A DNA stretch of 28,929 nt from an uncultured Oscillospiraceae bacterium (GCA_902497145.1 CABVDR010000032.1:1-28929), one strand, 5' to 3'. Positions 7,397 through 16,249 are shown, counted from the stretch's first letter. Program-made: numbers and translations. Notes: generated by a model from the sequence alone, not told the origin.

Positions 7397-8743
7397 TCAG
7401 ATCACGCCGTAGGCAAGCATGGAATCCGCAACCTTTAAAAAGCCTGCAATATTTGCTCCGGCCACCAAATCCTTGGGCATCCCATACTGCGCCGCAGCAT
7501 TTACCACATTCTGATAGAGATCTCCCATAATTTTCTTCAGGTGATTATCTACCTCTTCAAAGCTCCAATAAAACCGCATGGAGTTCTGACTCATCTCCAA
7601 TGCAGAAACCGCAACTCCTCCTGCATTCGACGCTTTTGCCGGCGCAAATAGCACGTTCGCATGCTGTAAAAGCTCCACTGCATGGGGCATACAAGGCATA
7701 TTAGCTCCCTCAGCCACGGCAAAACAGCCGTTGGCAATCAATGCCTTTGCAGAGGCCTCATCCAGCTCATTCTGGGTGGCACAAGGAAGGGCAATGTCAC
7801 ACGGGATCTGCCAGATCCCCGCACAGCCCTCATGATATTGGGCCTGTGGGTGGGTCTCGACATAGGTATATATTCTCTGGCGCCGCGCCTGCTTGATCTC
7901 CTTGATGCTGTCCAAATCAATGCCATTGGGATCATATATATAGCCGTTGGAGTCGGACATGGCCACCACCTTCGCACCCAGCTGCGTAGCCTTCTCACAG
8001 GCATAGGTCGCTACATTGCCCGAACCGGAGATAACCACCGTCGCCTTCTCAAAACTGCGGCCGGCGTCTCGCAGCATGTGATCGGCAAAGTAGCAAAGCC
8101 CATAGCCCGTGGCCTCCGTCCGGGCCAGACTGCCGCCGTAGCTCAGGCCCTTTCCGGTGATCGCTCCGGAAAATTCATTGCGCAGGCGTTTATACTGGCC
8201 AAACAGATAACCGATCTCCCGTCCGCCCACGCCGATATCTCCAGCTGGCACATCGGTGTCTGGACCAATGTATTTGAACAGCTCGGACATAAAGCTCTGA
8301 CAAAAGCGCATGACCTCCGCGTCCGACTTGCCCTTGGGATCGAAGTTGCTGCCGCCCTTACCGCCTCCGATAGGAAGTCCCGTCAGGCTATTTTTAAAAA
8401 TCTGTTCAAACCCCAAAAACTTGATAATACTCTCGTTTACAGAGGGGTGGAACCGCAGGCCGCCTTTATACGGGCCAATGGCACTGTTGAACTGCACGCG
8501 ATAGCCCCGGTTGACATGGATCTTCCCCTGGTCATCCTCCCAAGGAACCCGGAACTTAATGGTGCGTTCCGGCTCCACCAGGCAATCCATCACTCCCTCT
8601 TTGATATATTCCGGGTGTGCATCTACTACCGGAGACAACGAGGTAAGCACCTCTCTCACTGCCTGGTGAAACTCCAGTTCGCCCGGATCCTGCTTGACTA
8701 CTTTCTCCATCAATTCATTTAGATAGCGGTTTGGAATATCCAT
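7397..8743 (-). CDS. gdhA: Glutamate dehydrogenase, intact catalytic copy
   Basis: This 448-residue hexameric glutamate dehydrogenase interconverts 2-oxoglutarate plus ammonia with glutamate, using NAD(P)H. All catalytic landmarks are present: GPYKGGLRF with Lys93, FEQIFKNSL with Lys117, PIGGGKGG with Lys129, PAGDIGVG with Asp169, ATGYG, and SNAGGVAVSALEM. The Rossmann segment reads SGSGNVATYA. NADP preference is plausible from its resemblance to biosynthetic GDHs but is not proven by sequence alone. ATG 8743 is preceded by AGGAGGAAAGCA. It is the first gene of a two-gene unit with the lysine-less paralogue and sits downstream of isocitrate dehydrogenase, which makes its substrate 2-oxoglutarate. 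Confidence 0.94.
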   Translation of the reverse strand: MDIPNRYLNELMEKVVKQDPGELEFHQAVREVLTSLSPVVDAHPEYIKEGVMDCLVEPERTIKFRVPWEDDQGKIHVNRGYRVQFNSAIGPYKGGLRFHPSVNESIIKFLGFEQIFKNSLTGLPIGGGKGGSNFDPKGKSDAEVMRFCQSFMSELFKYIGPDTDVPAGDIGVGGREIGYLFGQYKRLRNEFSGAITGKGLSYGGSLARTEATGYGLCYFADHMLRDAGRSFEKATVVISGSGNVATYACEKATQLGAKVVAMSDSNGYIYDPNGIDLDSIKEIKQARRQRIYTYVETHPQAQYHEGCAGIWQIPCDIALPCATQNELDEASAKALIANGCFAVAEGANMPCMPHAVELLQHANVLFAPAKASNAGGVAVSALEMSQNSMRFYWSFEEVDNHLKKIMGDLYQNVVNAAAQYGMPKDLVAGANIAGFLKVADSMLAYGVI

Positions 8744-8764
8744 ATTGCTTTCCTCCTATTATGA

Positions 8765-8794
8765 ATTATAATCTGCTTTCCATCCAGCTATGAA
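8765..8794 (-). promoter_or_regulatory. Possible promoter for the tandem glutamate dehydrogenases
   Basis: On the minus strand, TATAAT (plus 8765-8770) is preceded by an 18-base spacer and TTCATA (plus 8789-8794), a four-of-six -35. It lies just upstream of the gdhA ribosome-binding site and within the 81-base gap after the AEC carrier gene, so the GDH pair may be transcribed on its own. Confidence 0.4.
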
Positions 8795-8824
8795 GCAGTT
8801 CATCCTATTCGATTTGATCCTCCC

Positions 8825-9766
8825 TTATCCCATCACAGCCACCAGAACCGGAATGCTGATAAAGCTGCACAGCACAGACAGGCACCCCCCGATGGCCGCA
8901 TACTTTTCGTCCGCACCGAAGGCTCCGGCCATTACTGGAAGCTGACTCATGACTGGCAGTGAGCTCTCTACCATAAACACCGCCCTTGCCATGCCCTCGA
9001 TGTGAAAGAGCGCACAAAAGCACCAGCACACCGCAGGGGCAACCGCCAATCTCATCACCAACATCACGGGCAGTCCTTTTATCATCCGGATATTACGCAA
9101 TCCTAACTCAAACATAATGTATCCGCAGTACATCAGCGCCAGAGGTGAGAGCGCCTTGCTTACATAATTTGCCCACGACATCACTGGCCCTGGAAGCTGA
9201 ATATCCAATAGCAGCAGGAGAATTGCTGCCGCTACCGCCAAAACCGGCGGCTTGCAGAATATCTGTTTTAAAATCACTCCTGGTGACGATCTCCCGCCGC
9301 CGGTTCCCGCACGCTCCACCAGCGCCATTCCAACCGATTGGGACAAGGAGGTGTTGGCCAGATAGTACATCATGACATAAGGAATACACGTCTCTCCAAA
9401 CAGCTGGGTACAGACTGGTACACCGACAAAGATCGCATTGGAAAAAGAGGTCATCACAACAAAGAGCTTGCGATGTTCTGGAGAGAGTCTCAATGCCCAC
9501 GCCACGATCCAGGACAGCACCAGCATCACCAGAATTCCTAACCAGTTGGCCAAAACCATCATCCCCGCTTGCAGCAGGCGGCTATGATCCAGGTTGGCAA
9601 GCAGTCCGGAAATACTGTTGCAGGGAATGGCAATATTAATGAGAAATTGGCTGATAAATCGCTTTTCAGATGCGGTCATCCAGCCTTTGGCTCCCATCCA
9701 GTACCCCATGGCCATCAGCATCAGCAGAACTATTGACGCGGACAGGCCATTGATAAATGCACTCAC
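8825..9766 (-). CDS. AEC-family (auxin efflux carrier-like) membrane transporter
   Basis: About 313 residues and some ten hydrophobic segments, with family features: an N-terminal LLMLMAMGYWMGAKGWM helix, FLINIAIPCNSISG, 'SFSNAIFVGVPVCTQLFG' in the middle, and ESSLPVMSQLPVMAGAFGAD near the end. Bacterial AEC members move dicarboxylates such as malate or malonate, or are uncharacterised. An ATG occurs at 9790 but has no ribosome-binding site. A GTG at 9766 has AGGGGAGGAG at about 9 bases and is the more likely start, and that site itself overlaps the codons after the ATG. It lies between isocitrate dehydrogenase and glutamate dehydrogenase, so an organic or amino acid of that route is a reasonable guess at its cargo. 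Confidence 0.85.
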   Translation of the reverse strand: MSAFINGLSASIVLLMLMAMGYWMGAKGWMTASEKRFISQFLINIAIPCNSISGLLANLDHSRLLQAGMMVLANWLGILVMLVLSWIVAWALRLSPEHRKLFVVMTSFSNAIFVGVPVCTQLFGETCIPYVMMYYLANTSLSQSVGMALVERAGTGGGRSSPGVILKQIFCKPPVLAVAAAILLLLLDIQLPGPVMSWANYVSKALSPLALMYCGYIMFELGLRNIRMIKGLPVMLVMRLAVAPAVCWCFCALFHIEGMARAVFMVESSLPVMSQLPVMAGAFGADEKYAAIGGCLSVLCSFISIPVLVAVMG

Positions 9767-9790
9767 AAAACTGCTCTCCTCCCCTACCAT

Positions 9791-9850
9791 CCAAAATATA
9801 ATTCACCACAATTCCACAGGGAAACACATACCCCGCAGAATTGTGGTGAA
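9791..9850 (-). terminator. Hairpin/terminator after isocitrate dehydrogenase
   Basis: Thirteen perfect pairs (9802-9814 with 9838-9850, TTCACCACAATTC and complement) extend inward by seven more in minus-strand RNA, three of them G-U, leaving a 9-base loop. The wobble pairs would be A-C mismatches in plus RNA, so the structure belongs to the minus transcript. The U-rich stretch UUAUAUUUU follows. It ends the aconitase/Icd message before the AEC gene. Confidence 0.8.
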
Positions 9851-9897
9851 GCTGTTTTTATTTCCAGTTTTGCAATGCAGCCACGTTTCTTTGCGGT

Positions 9898-11103
9898 TTA
9901 CTTCAGTCGTTCCACGATGGCATCAAAGAATTCCTCCGAGTTGACCGCAGTGACCTTTACACCAGGCTCAGCCAGGTTGACCAGATCCTTGGTCATGATC
10001 CCCTCGTTGATGGTCTGCAGGCAGGCATCCTCCAGCCGCTGTGCAAAGGCGCTCAGCTCAGGCAGGTCGTCCAGCTGCCCTCTGCGGCGCAGGCCGCCAG
10101 TCCATGCAAAGATGGTGGCAATGGGATTGGTGGAGGTCTTCTCCCCCTTCTGCCAACGGTAGTAGTGCTGGGTAACCGTGCCGTGGGAGGCCTCAAACTC
10201 CATCGCCCCGTCGGGAGCCACCAGCACAGAGGTCATCATGGCCAGAGAGCCGAAAGCGGTGGAGACCAGATCGCTCATCACATCGCCGTCGTAGTTCTTC
10301 AGCGCCCAGATGAAGCCGCCCTCGCTGCGGACGCAGCGGGCAATGGCATCGTCAATCAGGGTGTAGAAGTACTTCAGACCCAGCTGCTCAAACTTGGCCT
10401 TATAATTGTTCTCATACTCCTCGCTGAAGATGGCGCGGAACCGGCCGTCATATACCTTGGCGATGGTATCCTTGGTGCAGAACCACAGATCTTGCTTCTG
10501 ATTGATCGCGTACTCAAAGCAGGACTTGGCAAAATCGTGGATGCTGGAGTCCAGGTTGTGCTCCATGGCCCAGACGGCAGGACCACTGACCTGGGGAGAG
10601 ACAATGGACTGCTCCTTGCCGGAGGCACCCCGGAAGGTCATGGTACACACACCGGGCTCGTTGGTCATGATGGCCACGCTCTCATACACATCGCCGTAGG
10701 CATGGCGGGCCACAGTGATGGGCTTCTTCCAGGACTTAACCGCAGGCTTGATGGCGTCTACCAGGATCGGGGTGCGGAACACCGTACCGCCAATGATGGA
10801 ACGGATGGTCACGTTAGGGCTCTTCCACATCTGGGTGAGCTGGGGATACTCCTCCATGCGCTGCTTGTTGGGGGTAATGGTGGCGCACTTCACCGCCACG
10901 CCGTACTTCTTGGCTGCCAGAGCAGAATCGATGGTCACCTGATCCCCGGTGGCGTTGCGGTTGAGCAGAGACAGATCGTAATATTCCGTCTTCAGATCTA
11001 CATAGGGCAGGATCAGCTTTTCCTTAATCATATCCCACAGCACGTGGGTCATTTCGTCGCCGTCCATCTCCACAATGGGAGTGGTCATCTTGATCTTTTC
11101 CAT
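9898..11103 (-). CDS. icd: Isocitrate dehydrogenase (NADP-dependent, eukaryotic-like type)
   Basis: This 401-residue enzyme oxidatively decarboxylates isocitrate to 2-oxoglutarate with NADP. It matches the dimeric type II family: MTTPIVEMDGDEMTHVLW at the N-terminus, 'PNVTIRSIIGGTVFRTPI' for isocitrate phosphate-region binding, the metal-binding Asp residues in LIDDAIARC and NYDGDVMSD, and ASHGTVTQHY for cofactor adenine binding. Its length is normal for the family. ATG 11103 is preceded by AAGGAGGAACT and lies only 12 bases after the aconitase stop, so the two are translated from one message. With aconitase upstream and GDH downstream it forms the middle step of a citrate to glutamate route. 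Confidence 0.95.
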   Translation of the reverse strand: MEKIKMTTPIVEMDGDEMTHVLWDMIKEKLILPYVDLKTEYYDLSLLNRNATGDQVTIDSALAAKKYGVAVKCATITPNKQRMEEYPQLTQMWKSPNVTIRSIIGGTVFRTPILVDAIKPAVKSWKKPITVARHAYGDVYESVAIMTNEPGVCTMTFRGASGKEQSIVSPQVSGPAVWAMEHNLDSSIHDFAKSCFEYAINQKQDLWFCTKDTIAKVYDGRFRAIFSEEYENNYKAKFEQLGLKYFYTLIDDAIARCVRSEGGFIWALKNYDGDVMSDLVSTAFGSLAMMTSVLVAPDGAMEFEASHGTVTQHYYRWQKGEKTSTNPIATIFAWTGGLRRRGQLDDLPELSAFAQRLEDACLQTINEGIMTKDLVNLAEPGVKVTAVNSEEFFDAIVERLK

Positions 11104-11115
11104 AGTTCCTCCTTC

Positions 11116-13356
11116 TTATTGCTGACGCACTGCGTAGTAATTCATCAGGCAACCGTCCAAAATAATCTCTTTCTCGTCCTCGGTCAGGCCTTTGATATGG
11201 AGCATCAGATCCTCAGTGCCGCCATCCTTGCGAATCACCACGGCAGGGATGTTCTCCTTCCCCTCCTGAACCGCCTGGCGGATCTGGGGCACATAGACGC
11301 AGTCCCCGGGCTCATACTGGAAGGGAGTATCCGGATCCAGGGTAAAGGGCAGGATACCCCAGTTGATGCAGTTGCTGCGATAGCGCTTGGTGGCGTACTC
11401 ATAGCAGATGTTGGCAAAGCCGCCCAGTACCTTCTGGCAAGAGGCCGCCTGCTCCCGGGCAGAGCCATCGCCGGGCTTGTTGGCAAAGACACAAGAGCCA
11501 AACTGGGTCACCGGCAGCAGCTTCTCTGGGTCGCCTACGGCAGAAAGTACATTGGCCAGATGCTCAGGCTTCTGGCCTTCCCGGCGCTGGCCCTCTGTTT
11601 GAGCCACCTGCTTGGCCCGGCCAACATACTCAGGTACCCGGCGGGACAGGGCAAACTCAGAAAGACGGATGGGGTTGGAGCGGTAGGAGGAGGTCTCGCC
11701 GGAGGGAATCAGCTCGTCGGTGGTAGTCACCGGATCGTGGATTACCGCCGCCAGTTCCAGCAGAATGTTCTCGGTGAGGGGATACATTTTGGGCCAGTCG
11801 GTGATATTGGGCCCCATGACCAGCTCCACCGAAGGGTCTGCCTTCCCAAAGCCGTAGTACAGCCGATTTTCATAGACGGTACGGTCGAAGTGATAGGGGT
11901 GATGCTCTACGGTGTAGTCCAGATCGGTGGCCGCAGTGATTCGTCCGCCGTTGGCGGCAGTGGCGGCAATGGAGCGGGCATCCATCAGGCACACACCGGC
12001 AAACTGGCCCTCGCCGGGCTTGGAGCCCTCCCGGTTGGGAAAGTTTCGGGTGGTGTGGCGCAGGGACAGGCCGTTGTTGGCGGGCACATCCCCCGCCCCG
12101 AAGCAGGGACCGCAGAAGCTGGGCTTGATGATGGCGCCAGTCTCCAGCAGAGCAGCGGTAGCCCCAATGCGGGTCAGTTCCAGGGAGACAGGCACAGAGG
12201 TGGGATAGACCGACAGGGTGAAGGTGTCGTTGCCCACGCTGCCTCCCTTCAAAATCTGGGCCGCCTCGTCGATGTTGTCAAACAGGCCACCGGAGCAGCC
12301 GGCGATGATGCCCTGGGTGGCCCACACGCCGCCGTCATGGATCTTGTCCCGCAGCTGGACATTCGCTTTGGGGAATCGGCGGCGGCCTTCCTCCTCGATC
12401 TGAGCCAGCAGCTCGTCGGCCCGCTCCAGGAACTCATGAATGGTATAGGCATTGGAGGGGTGGAATGGCAGGGCAATCATAGACTCCACCTTGTCCAACT
12501 CAATGTGTACCATCCGGTCATACCAGGCCACCTGCCCCGGCTTCATGAGGGCATAGTCCTGAGGCCGCTGGTGAGTCTCATAAAATGCCTTGGTCACCTC
12601 GTCTGTCTCCCAGATGGAGGACAGGCAGGTGGTCTCGGTGGTCATCACATCAATACCGTTGCGGAAATCGATGGGCAGGTTATGGATACCGGGGCCTACG
12701 AACTCCAGCACCCGGTTATTGACAAACCCACTGGCAAAGGTGGCCTTGATGAGGGCCAGGGCCACGTCCTGAGGGCCAATGCCCCGACGGGGTTCCCCGG
12801 TGAGGTAGATCAGAACCACCTCGGGCATGTTGGTGTCCCAGGTGCCCTTGAGCAGCTGCTTGGCCAGCTCTGGTCCCCCCTCCCCCACCGCCATGGTGCC
12901 CAGGGCGCCATAGCGGGTGTGGGAGTCGGAGCCCAGGATCATAGCCCCGCACTTGGCCATCTCCTCGCGGGCGTAGGAGTGGATCACGCTCTGGTTGGCG
13001 GGGACGTAGATACCGCCGTACTTTTTGGCGGCAGACAGGCCGAACATGTGGTCATCCTCATTGATGGTCCCTCCCACGGCGCACAGACTGTTGTGGCAGT
13101 TGGTGAGAGCGTAGGGGATGGGGAACTCCTTCATGCCCGAGGCCCTGGCCTGTTGAATGATGCCTACATAGGTGATGTCATGGGAAACCATGGCATCAAA
13201 GTGGATCTGAAGCTTACTGGGATCCTTGGACTGGTTGTGGGACTGGAGGATCCGGTAAGCCATAGTCTCTTTCTTAGCTTCCTCGGCGGAAAGCGGTGCG
13301 GTATCGCTGGGGACTCCATGGACCAGGAAGGTCCCCGAATCGTAGCAGGAAATCAT
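11116..13356 (-). CDS. Aconitate hydratase (large, YbhJ-like subfamily)
   Basis: This 746-residue [4Fe-4S] hydro-lyase interconverts citrate and isocitrate. Cluster ligands are visible as Cys354 in IAGCSGG and Cys415/Cys418 in SFCGPCFGAG. Substrate-binding segments include GSDSHTRYG at 142-150 and RNFPNREGS near 437-445. The C-terminal swivel domain ends with KRYRSNCINWG and DGCLMNYYAVRQQ. The frame extends 20 codons upstream to ATG 13416, but ATG 13356 has GGGAGAG upstream and begins the family-typical MISCYDSGTF, so I chose it. The subfamily is less studied than AcnA/AcnB and substrates other than citrate are possible; the adjacent isocitrate dehydrogenase argues for aconitase activity. A paralogous fragment opens the window. 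Confidence 0.9.
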   Translation of the reverse strand: MISCYDSGTFLVHGVPSDTAPLSAEEAKKETMAYRILQSHNQSKDPSKLQIHFDAMVSHDITYVGIIQQARASGMKEFPIPYALTNCHNSLCAVGGTINEDDHMFGLSAAKKYGGIYVPANQSVIHSYAREEMAKCGAMILGSDSHTRYGALGTMAVGEGGPELAKQLLKGTWDTNMPEVVLIYLTGEPRRGIGPQDVALALIKATFASGFVNNRVLEFVGPGIHNLPIDFRNGIDVMTTETTCLSSIWETDEVTKAFYETHQRPQDYALMKPGQVAWYDRMVHIELDKVESMIALPFHPSNAYTIHEFLERADELLAQIEEEGRRRFPKANVQLRDKIHDGGVWATQGIIAGCSGGLFDNIDEAAQILKGGSVGNDTFTLSVYPTSVPVSLELTRIGATAALLETGAIIKPSFCGPCFGAGDVPANNGLSLRHTTRNFPNREGSKPGEGQFAGVCLMDARSIAATAANGGRITAATDLDYTVEHHPYHFDRTVYENRLYYGFGKADPSVELVMGPNITDWPKMYPLTENILLELAAVIHDPVTTTDELIPSGETSSYRSNPIRLSEFALSRRVPEYVGRAKQVAQTEGQRREGQKPEHLANVLSAVGDPEKLLPVTQFGSCVFANKPGDGSAREQAASCQKVLGGFANICYEYATKRYRSNCINWGILPFTLDPDTPFQYEPGDCVYVPQIRQAVQEGKENIPAVVIRKDGGTEDLMLHIKGLTEDEKEIILDGCLMNYYAVRQQ

Positions 13357-13431
13357 AACTATCTCTCCCTTGCAGGTATAGTATCTCGGAATGATGCACC
13401 TAGCTTCTTCTATCATCCCACCATGAGTGAG

Positions 13432-14700
13432 TCAGAACGACCAGATCATCGGAATAAGTACGATGCACGCAATGCCTGTAATAATCGCCAAACTGATATT
13501 CACTTTGAAAAAGTCATTAAATTTAAATCCGCCATAAGCATAGGCCAAATTGGCCATACCACAAGAAATCGGAGTAAGGAAAGACATCAAGCCGCCCATA
13601 CACATCACAATCAGCATGGTGACCGGGTTTACTCCTATGGTATCTGCCAAAGAAATACAGATGGGCGCAAACAGTGTTATCATCACTACATTGGACATAA
13701 ATTGGGTCATAACCGTGGCAATCACGAAAATTACAGCACATATGATATACGGATTATTGGATCCTCCAATGAGCGATACGATCCCGGTAGCCAACATATC
13801 CGCAGCCCCTGAAGTGGACAACGCTGTGGCCAGCGGCACGCAGCCTCCCATCATAATCACAATACCCCAGTCCATGGTGTTATAGATCGCTCCCTTTTTA
13901 AAGATGCGAAGGAAGGCAACCAAGACTGCTCCGAATACTGCAAACATGTAGGGCGGTATATCGAGCACATCTGAAAAAACAATTCCAATGACCACCAATA
14001 TGAGCACGGCAACAGAAGCGATCTGTTTCCACACAGGCGCATTTTCATCAAACTCACCTGTCATTTTCGAACCGGCAGTAGAGATCTCGTAAACCGGGAT
14101 GATCTTGTATCCCCAGAACCAAAGCCACAGGGCATTGATGATAAACAGGGGAACCCCGATTTTTGTGGGCTCGAACATACCGAAGGTTCCTCCTACCTCC
14201 TGAACATATTCCGCCAGCTTTAAAAATACCGAGGAGTCGCCAATCAAAGTCAACCGTCCTCCGGCAAGACTACCCAGAAATGCAGAAAAAATCAGACGGG
14301 ACGCGCTGTATTCCGGATGCTTTTTACACATTCCCACAATTAAAGGAATCAAGACACACATACTTGCCGTATCGCTCATCACAGAGGAAATTGCGCCTGT
14401 GATCAAATAAATGCCCATAATCATATGCCGTTCTGTCTTTGCAAACTGAATGGCAAGTCGTGCAATCTTATCGCAAACTCCCACCTCAAACAGTGCACCG
14501 CCCACAATCATCATAGAAACAATCATAATAATTGTAGAGCTTGCAAAGCCAGACACCACCTCTTCCGGTGAAACAATTCTGGCTGCTACCAGTACACAGG
14601 CAGACAGCATAATCGTTAAATTTACAGGGAGTGCTTCTGTCACAAACAGTACAATGGCTACGCACAGCACTGCGATGACAAATATCGCTTCGTTGCTCAC
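13432..14700 (-). CDS. SLC13/DASS-type di- or tricarboxylate transporter
   Basis: This 422-residue integral membrane protein of the ion-transporter superfamily has about eleven hydrophobic segments. Features include 'FVTEALPVNLTIMLSACVLV' in the first helices, 'SDTASMCVLIPLIVGM', and 'GGCVPLATALSTSGAADMLA', the SLC13/CitT-like repeat segment. Members take up or exchange citrate, succinate, malate or similar anions with sodium or by antiport. The start codon is GTG 14700 with GGAGG at 8 bases; no other start fits better. It lies 75 bases upstream of aconitase with no terminator between, which makes citrate, isocitrate or a related acid the most attractive cargo, though this is inference. Confidence 0.85.
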   Translation of the reverse strand: MSNEAIFVIAVLCVAIVLFVTEALPVNLTIMLSACVLVAARIVSPEEVVSGFASSTIIMIVSMMIVGGALFEVGVCDKIARLAIQFAKTERHMIMGIYLITGAISSVMSDTASMCVLIPLIVGMCKKHPEYSASRLIFSAFLGSLAGGRLTLIGDSSVFLKLAEYVQEVGGTFGMFEPTKIGVPLFIINALWLWFWGYKIIPVYEISTAGSKMTGEFDENAPVWKQIASVAVLILVVIGIVFSDVLDIPPYMFAVFGAVLVAFLRIFKKGAIYNTMDWGIVIMMGGCVPLATALSTSGAADMLATGIVSLIGGSNNPYIICAVIFVIATVMTQFMSNVVMITLFAPICISLADTIGVNPVTMLIVMCMGGLMSFLTPISCGMANLAYAYGGFKFNDFFKVNISLAIITGIACIVLIPMIWSF

Positions 14701-14723
14701 AAGTACCCTCCTATTTATAACAG

Positions 14724-14759
14724 AGGCGCGGATGGCAAATTTTCATGCCACCCGCGCCT
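14724..14759 (-). other. Intercistronic hairpin between aldehyde dehydrogenase and SLC13 genes
   Basis: Arms 14724-14737 and 14746-14759 (AGGCGCGGATGGCA and TGCCACCCGCGCCT) pair over 14 bases in minus-strand RNA with one G-U and an 8-base loop. No run of U follows on the minus strand, so it may stabilise the message or act as a weak terminator rather than a standard intrinsic one. Confidence 0.65.
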
Positions 14760-14770
14760 ATCAGCTCATT

Positions 14771-16207
14771 TTAGGGCTGGATGGAGATACGCCGAATATC
14801 GTAGTACTCGTCCAAAGACCACTTACCGCGGTCGCAGCCCAGACCGCTCTGCTTGATGCCGATGTGGGGCATGTTAGGCCCGGCGCCAGGCTGGTTCACC
14901 TGGAGCTCGCCTACCTCCACCTCTTCGATGCACCGGCCGATCACCCGAGAATCGTGGGTAAACAGATAGCCGGTGAGGCCCAGATCAGTCTTGTTGGAGC
15001 GCTCGATCACCTCATCCAAATCCTTGAAGGTCAGGATGGAATAGATGGGGCCAAAGATCTCCTGCTGGGTGATAGACATCTCATCGGTCACCCCGTCCAG
15101 CACGGCGGGGACAAAGAAGGCACCGTTCTTCAGGTTGTCCGGCAGTTCAGGAATATTGCCGCCGTAAAGCAGCTTGGCGCCCTGGCTCTTAGCCTCTTCC
15201 ACCAGGTGGATCATACGATCCCGGGTCTTGACGTTGATCATGGGACCCATGGCATTGGGCATGTCGTCGCTCCAACCCACCTGGATCTTCTCCACATAGG
15301 ATAGCAGGATCTTAACAAACTCATCGTGGATGGACTCGTGGACAAAGATCCGGTTGATGTTGGCGCAGCCCTGGCCGCTGATGCGCACTTTTCGGTCGGC
15401 CACATACTTGGCGGTCTCTTCCAGGTCGCAGTCTGGCATGATGATGCAGGGAGCGTTGCCGCCCAGTTCCATGGAGAAGCGCTTGATGGAGGTGGAGGCG
15501 TTCTTCATGACCTCCACGCCCACGGCGGAGGAGCCGATCACCGCCACCATGGCGGGGATCTTGCTCTGGCTGAGGTGGTTGCCAATCACGCTGGCCTTGC
15601 CGGTAACCAGATTCACCACACCGGCAGGCATGCCAATCTTCTCACACAGCTCGCCGATCTTCAGGCTGGCCAGAGGGGTCTCGGTGCTGGGCTTGAGCAC
15701 GCAGGTACAGCCGGAGGCCATAGCGGGGCACAGCTTCAGGCCCACGTTGCTGATGGGCATGTTCCAGGCCAGATGGCCTAACACCACGCCCACGGGGCGC
15801 TTCAGGACCACATGGAAGTTGCCCCGGCGGCCGCCGTACTCAGGGATGTCGGTGCCGTAGACTCGCTTGGCCTCCTCGGCGTAGTAACCAAAGTAACTGA
15901 TAAAAGCATTGAAGTCGTTGCCGGCCTCCTTGTAGGACTTGCCGCCCTCCTTGGCCATCAGATCCACGATGACGTCCTTCTCGGCCAGGCAGGCATCCTT
16001 CAGCTTCATCATCCAGCCGATACGCTCATTGAGGCTCAGACGAGACCAAGAGGGGAAAGCGGCCTGAGCTGCTTCCAGAGCCTGATCAGCCTGCTCGATG
16101 GAAGCGGTGGAGATGGTCTCCAGCAGCTCCCCGGTAGCGGGGCAGGTGACTTCCAGCTTGTCGCCGGCGCCTTCCACGCACTTGCCGTTAATATACATCT
16201 TATACAT
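14771..16207 (-). CDS. NAD(P)-dependent aldehyde dehydrogenase
   Basis: This 478-residue ALDH-superfamily enzyme oxidises an aldehyde to its acid. Catalytic residues are in place: Asn149 in AWNMP, Lys172 in VLKPSTETP, Glu247 in SMELGGNAP, and nucleophile Cys281 in SGQGCANINRIFVH. The length fits succinate-semialdehyde, lactaldehyde and 2-oxoglutarate-semialdehyde dehydrogenases. ATG 16207 follows AAAGGAG at about 10 bases; an ATG three codons later is possible. It is the third gene after an enolase-superfamily protein and an iron alcohol dehydrogenase, so it probably acts in the same acid-sugar or hydroxy-acid pathway. If the product is 2-oxoglutarate it would enter the adjoining glutamate dehydrogenase step, but nothing in the sequence settles the substrate. 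Confidence 0.9.
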   Translation of the reverse strand: MYKMYINGKCVEGAGDKLEVTCPATGELLETISTASIEQADQALEAAQAAFPSWSRLSLNERIGWMMKLKDACLAEKDVIVDLMAKEGGKSYKEAGNDFNAFISYFGYYAEEAKRVYGTDIPEYGGRRGNFHVVLKRPVGVVLGHLAWNMPISNVGLKLCPAMASGCTCVLKPSTETPLASLKIGELCEKIGMPAGVVNLVTGKASVIGNHLSQSKIPAMVAVIGSSAVGVEVMKNASTSIKRFSMELGGNAPCIIMPDCDLEETAKYVADRKVRISGQGCANINRIFVHESIHDEFVKILLSYVEKIQVGWSDDMPNAMGPMINVKTRDRMIHLVEEAKSQGAKLLYGGNIPELPDNLKNGAFFVPAVLDGVTDEMSITQQEIFGPIYSILTFKDLDEVIERSNKTDLGLTGYLFTHDSRVIGRCIEEVEVGELQVNQPGAGPNMPHIGIKQSGLGCDRGKWSLDEYYDIRRISIQP

Positions 16208-16249
16208 GTTTTCTTATCTCCTTTATTACATCCAAACCATTCTCGCCGG

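Noticed and set aside
13357..13416. Upstream extension of aconitase to ATG 13416
   Set aside because: The 20 extra residues have no ribosome-binding site before them and do not resemble family N-termini; ATG 13356 has one.
10165..13812. A 1215-codon open frame on the plus strand
   Set aside because: It runs antisense to isocitrate dehydrogenase, aconitase and part of the SLC13 gene, each with clear family motifs and ribosome-binding sites. Its His/Gly-rich composition is that of an antisense shadow.
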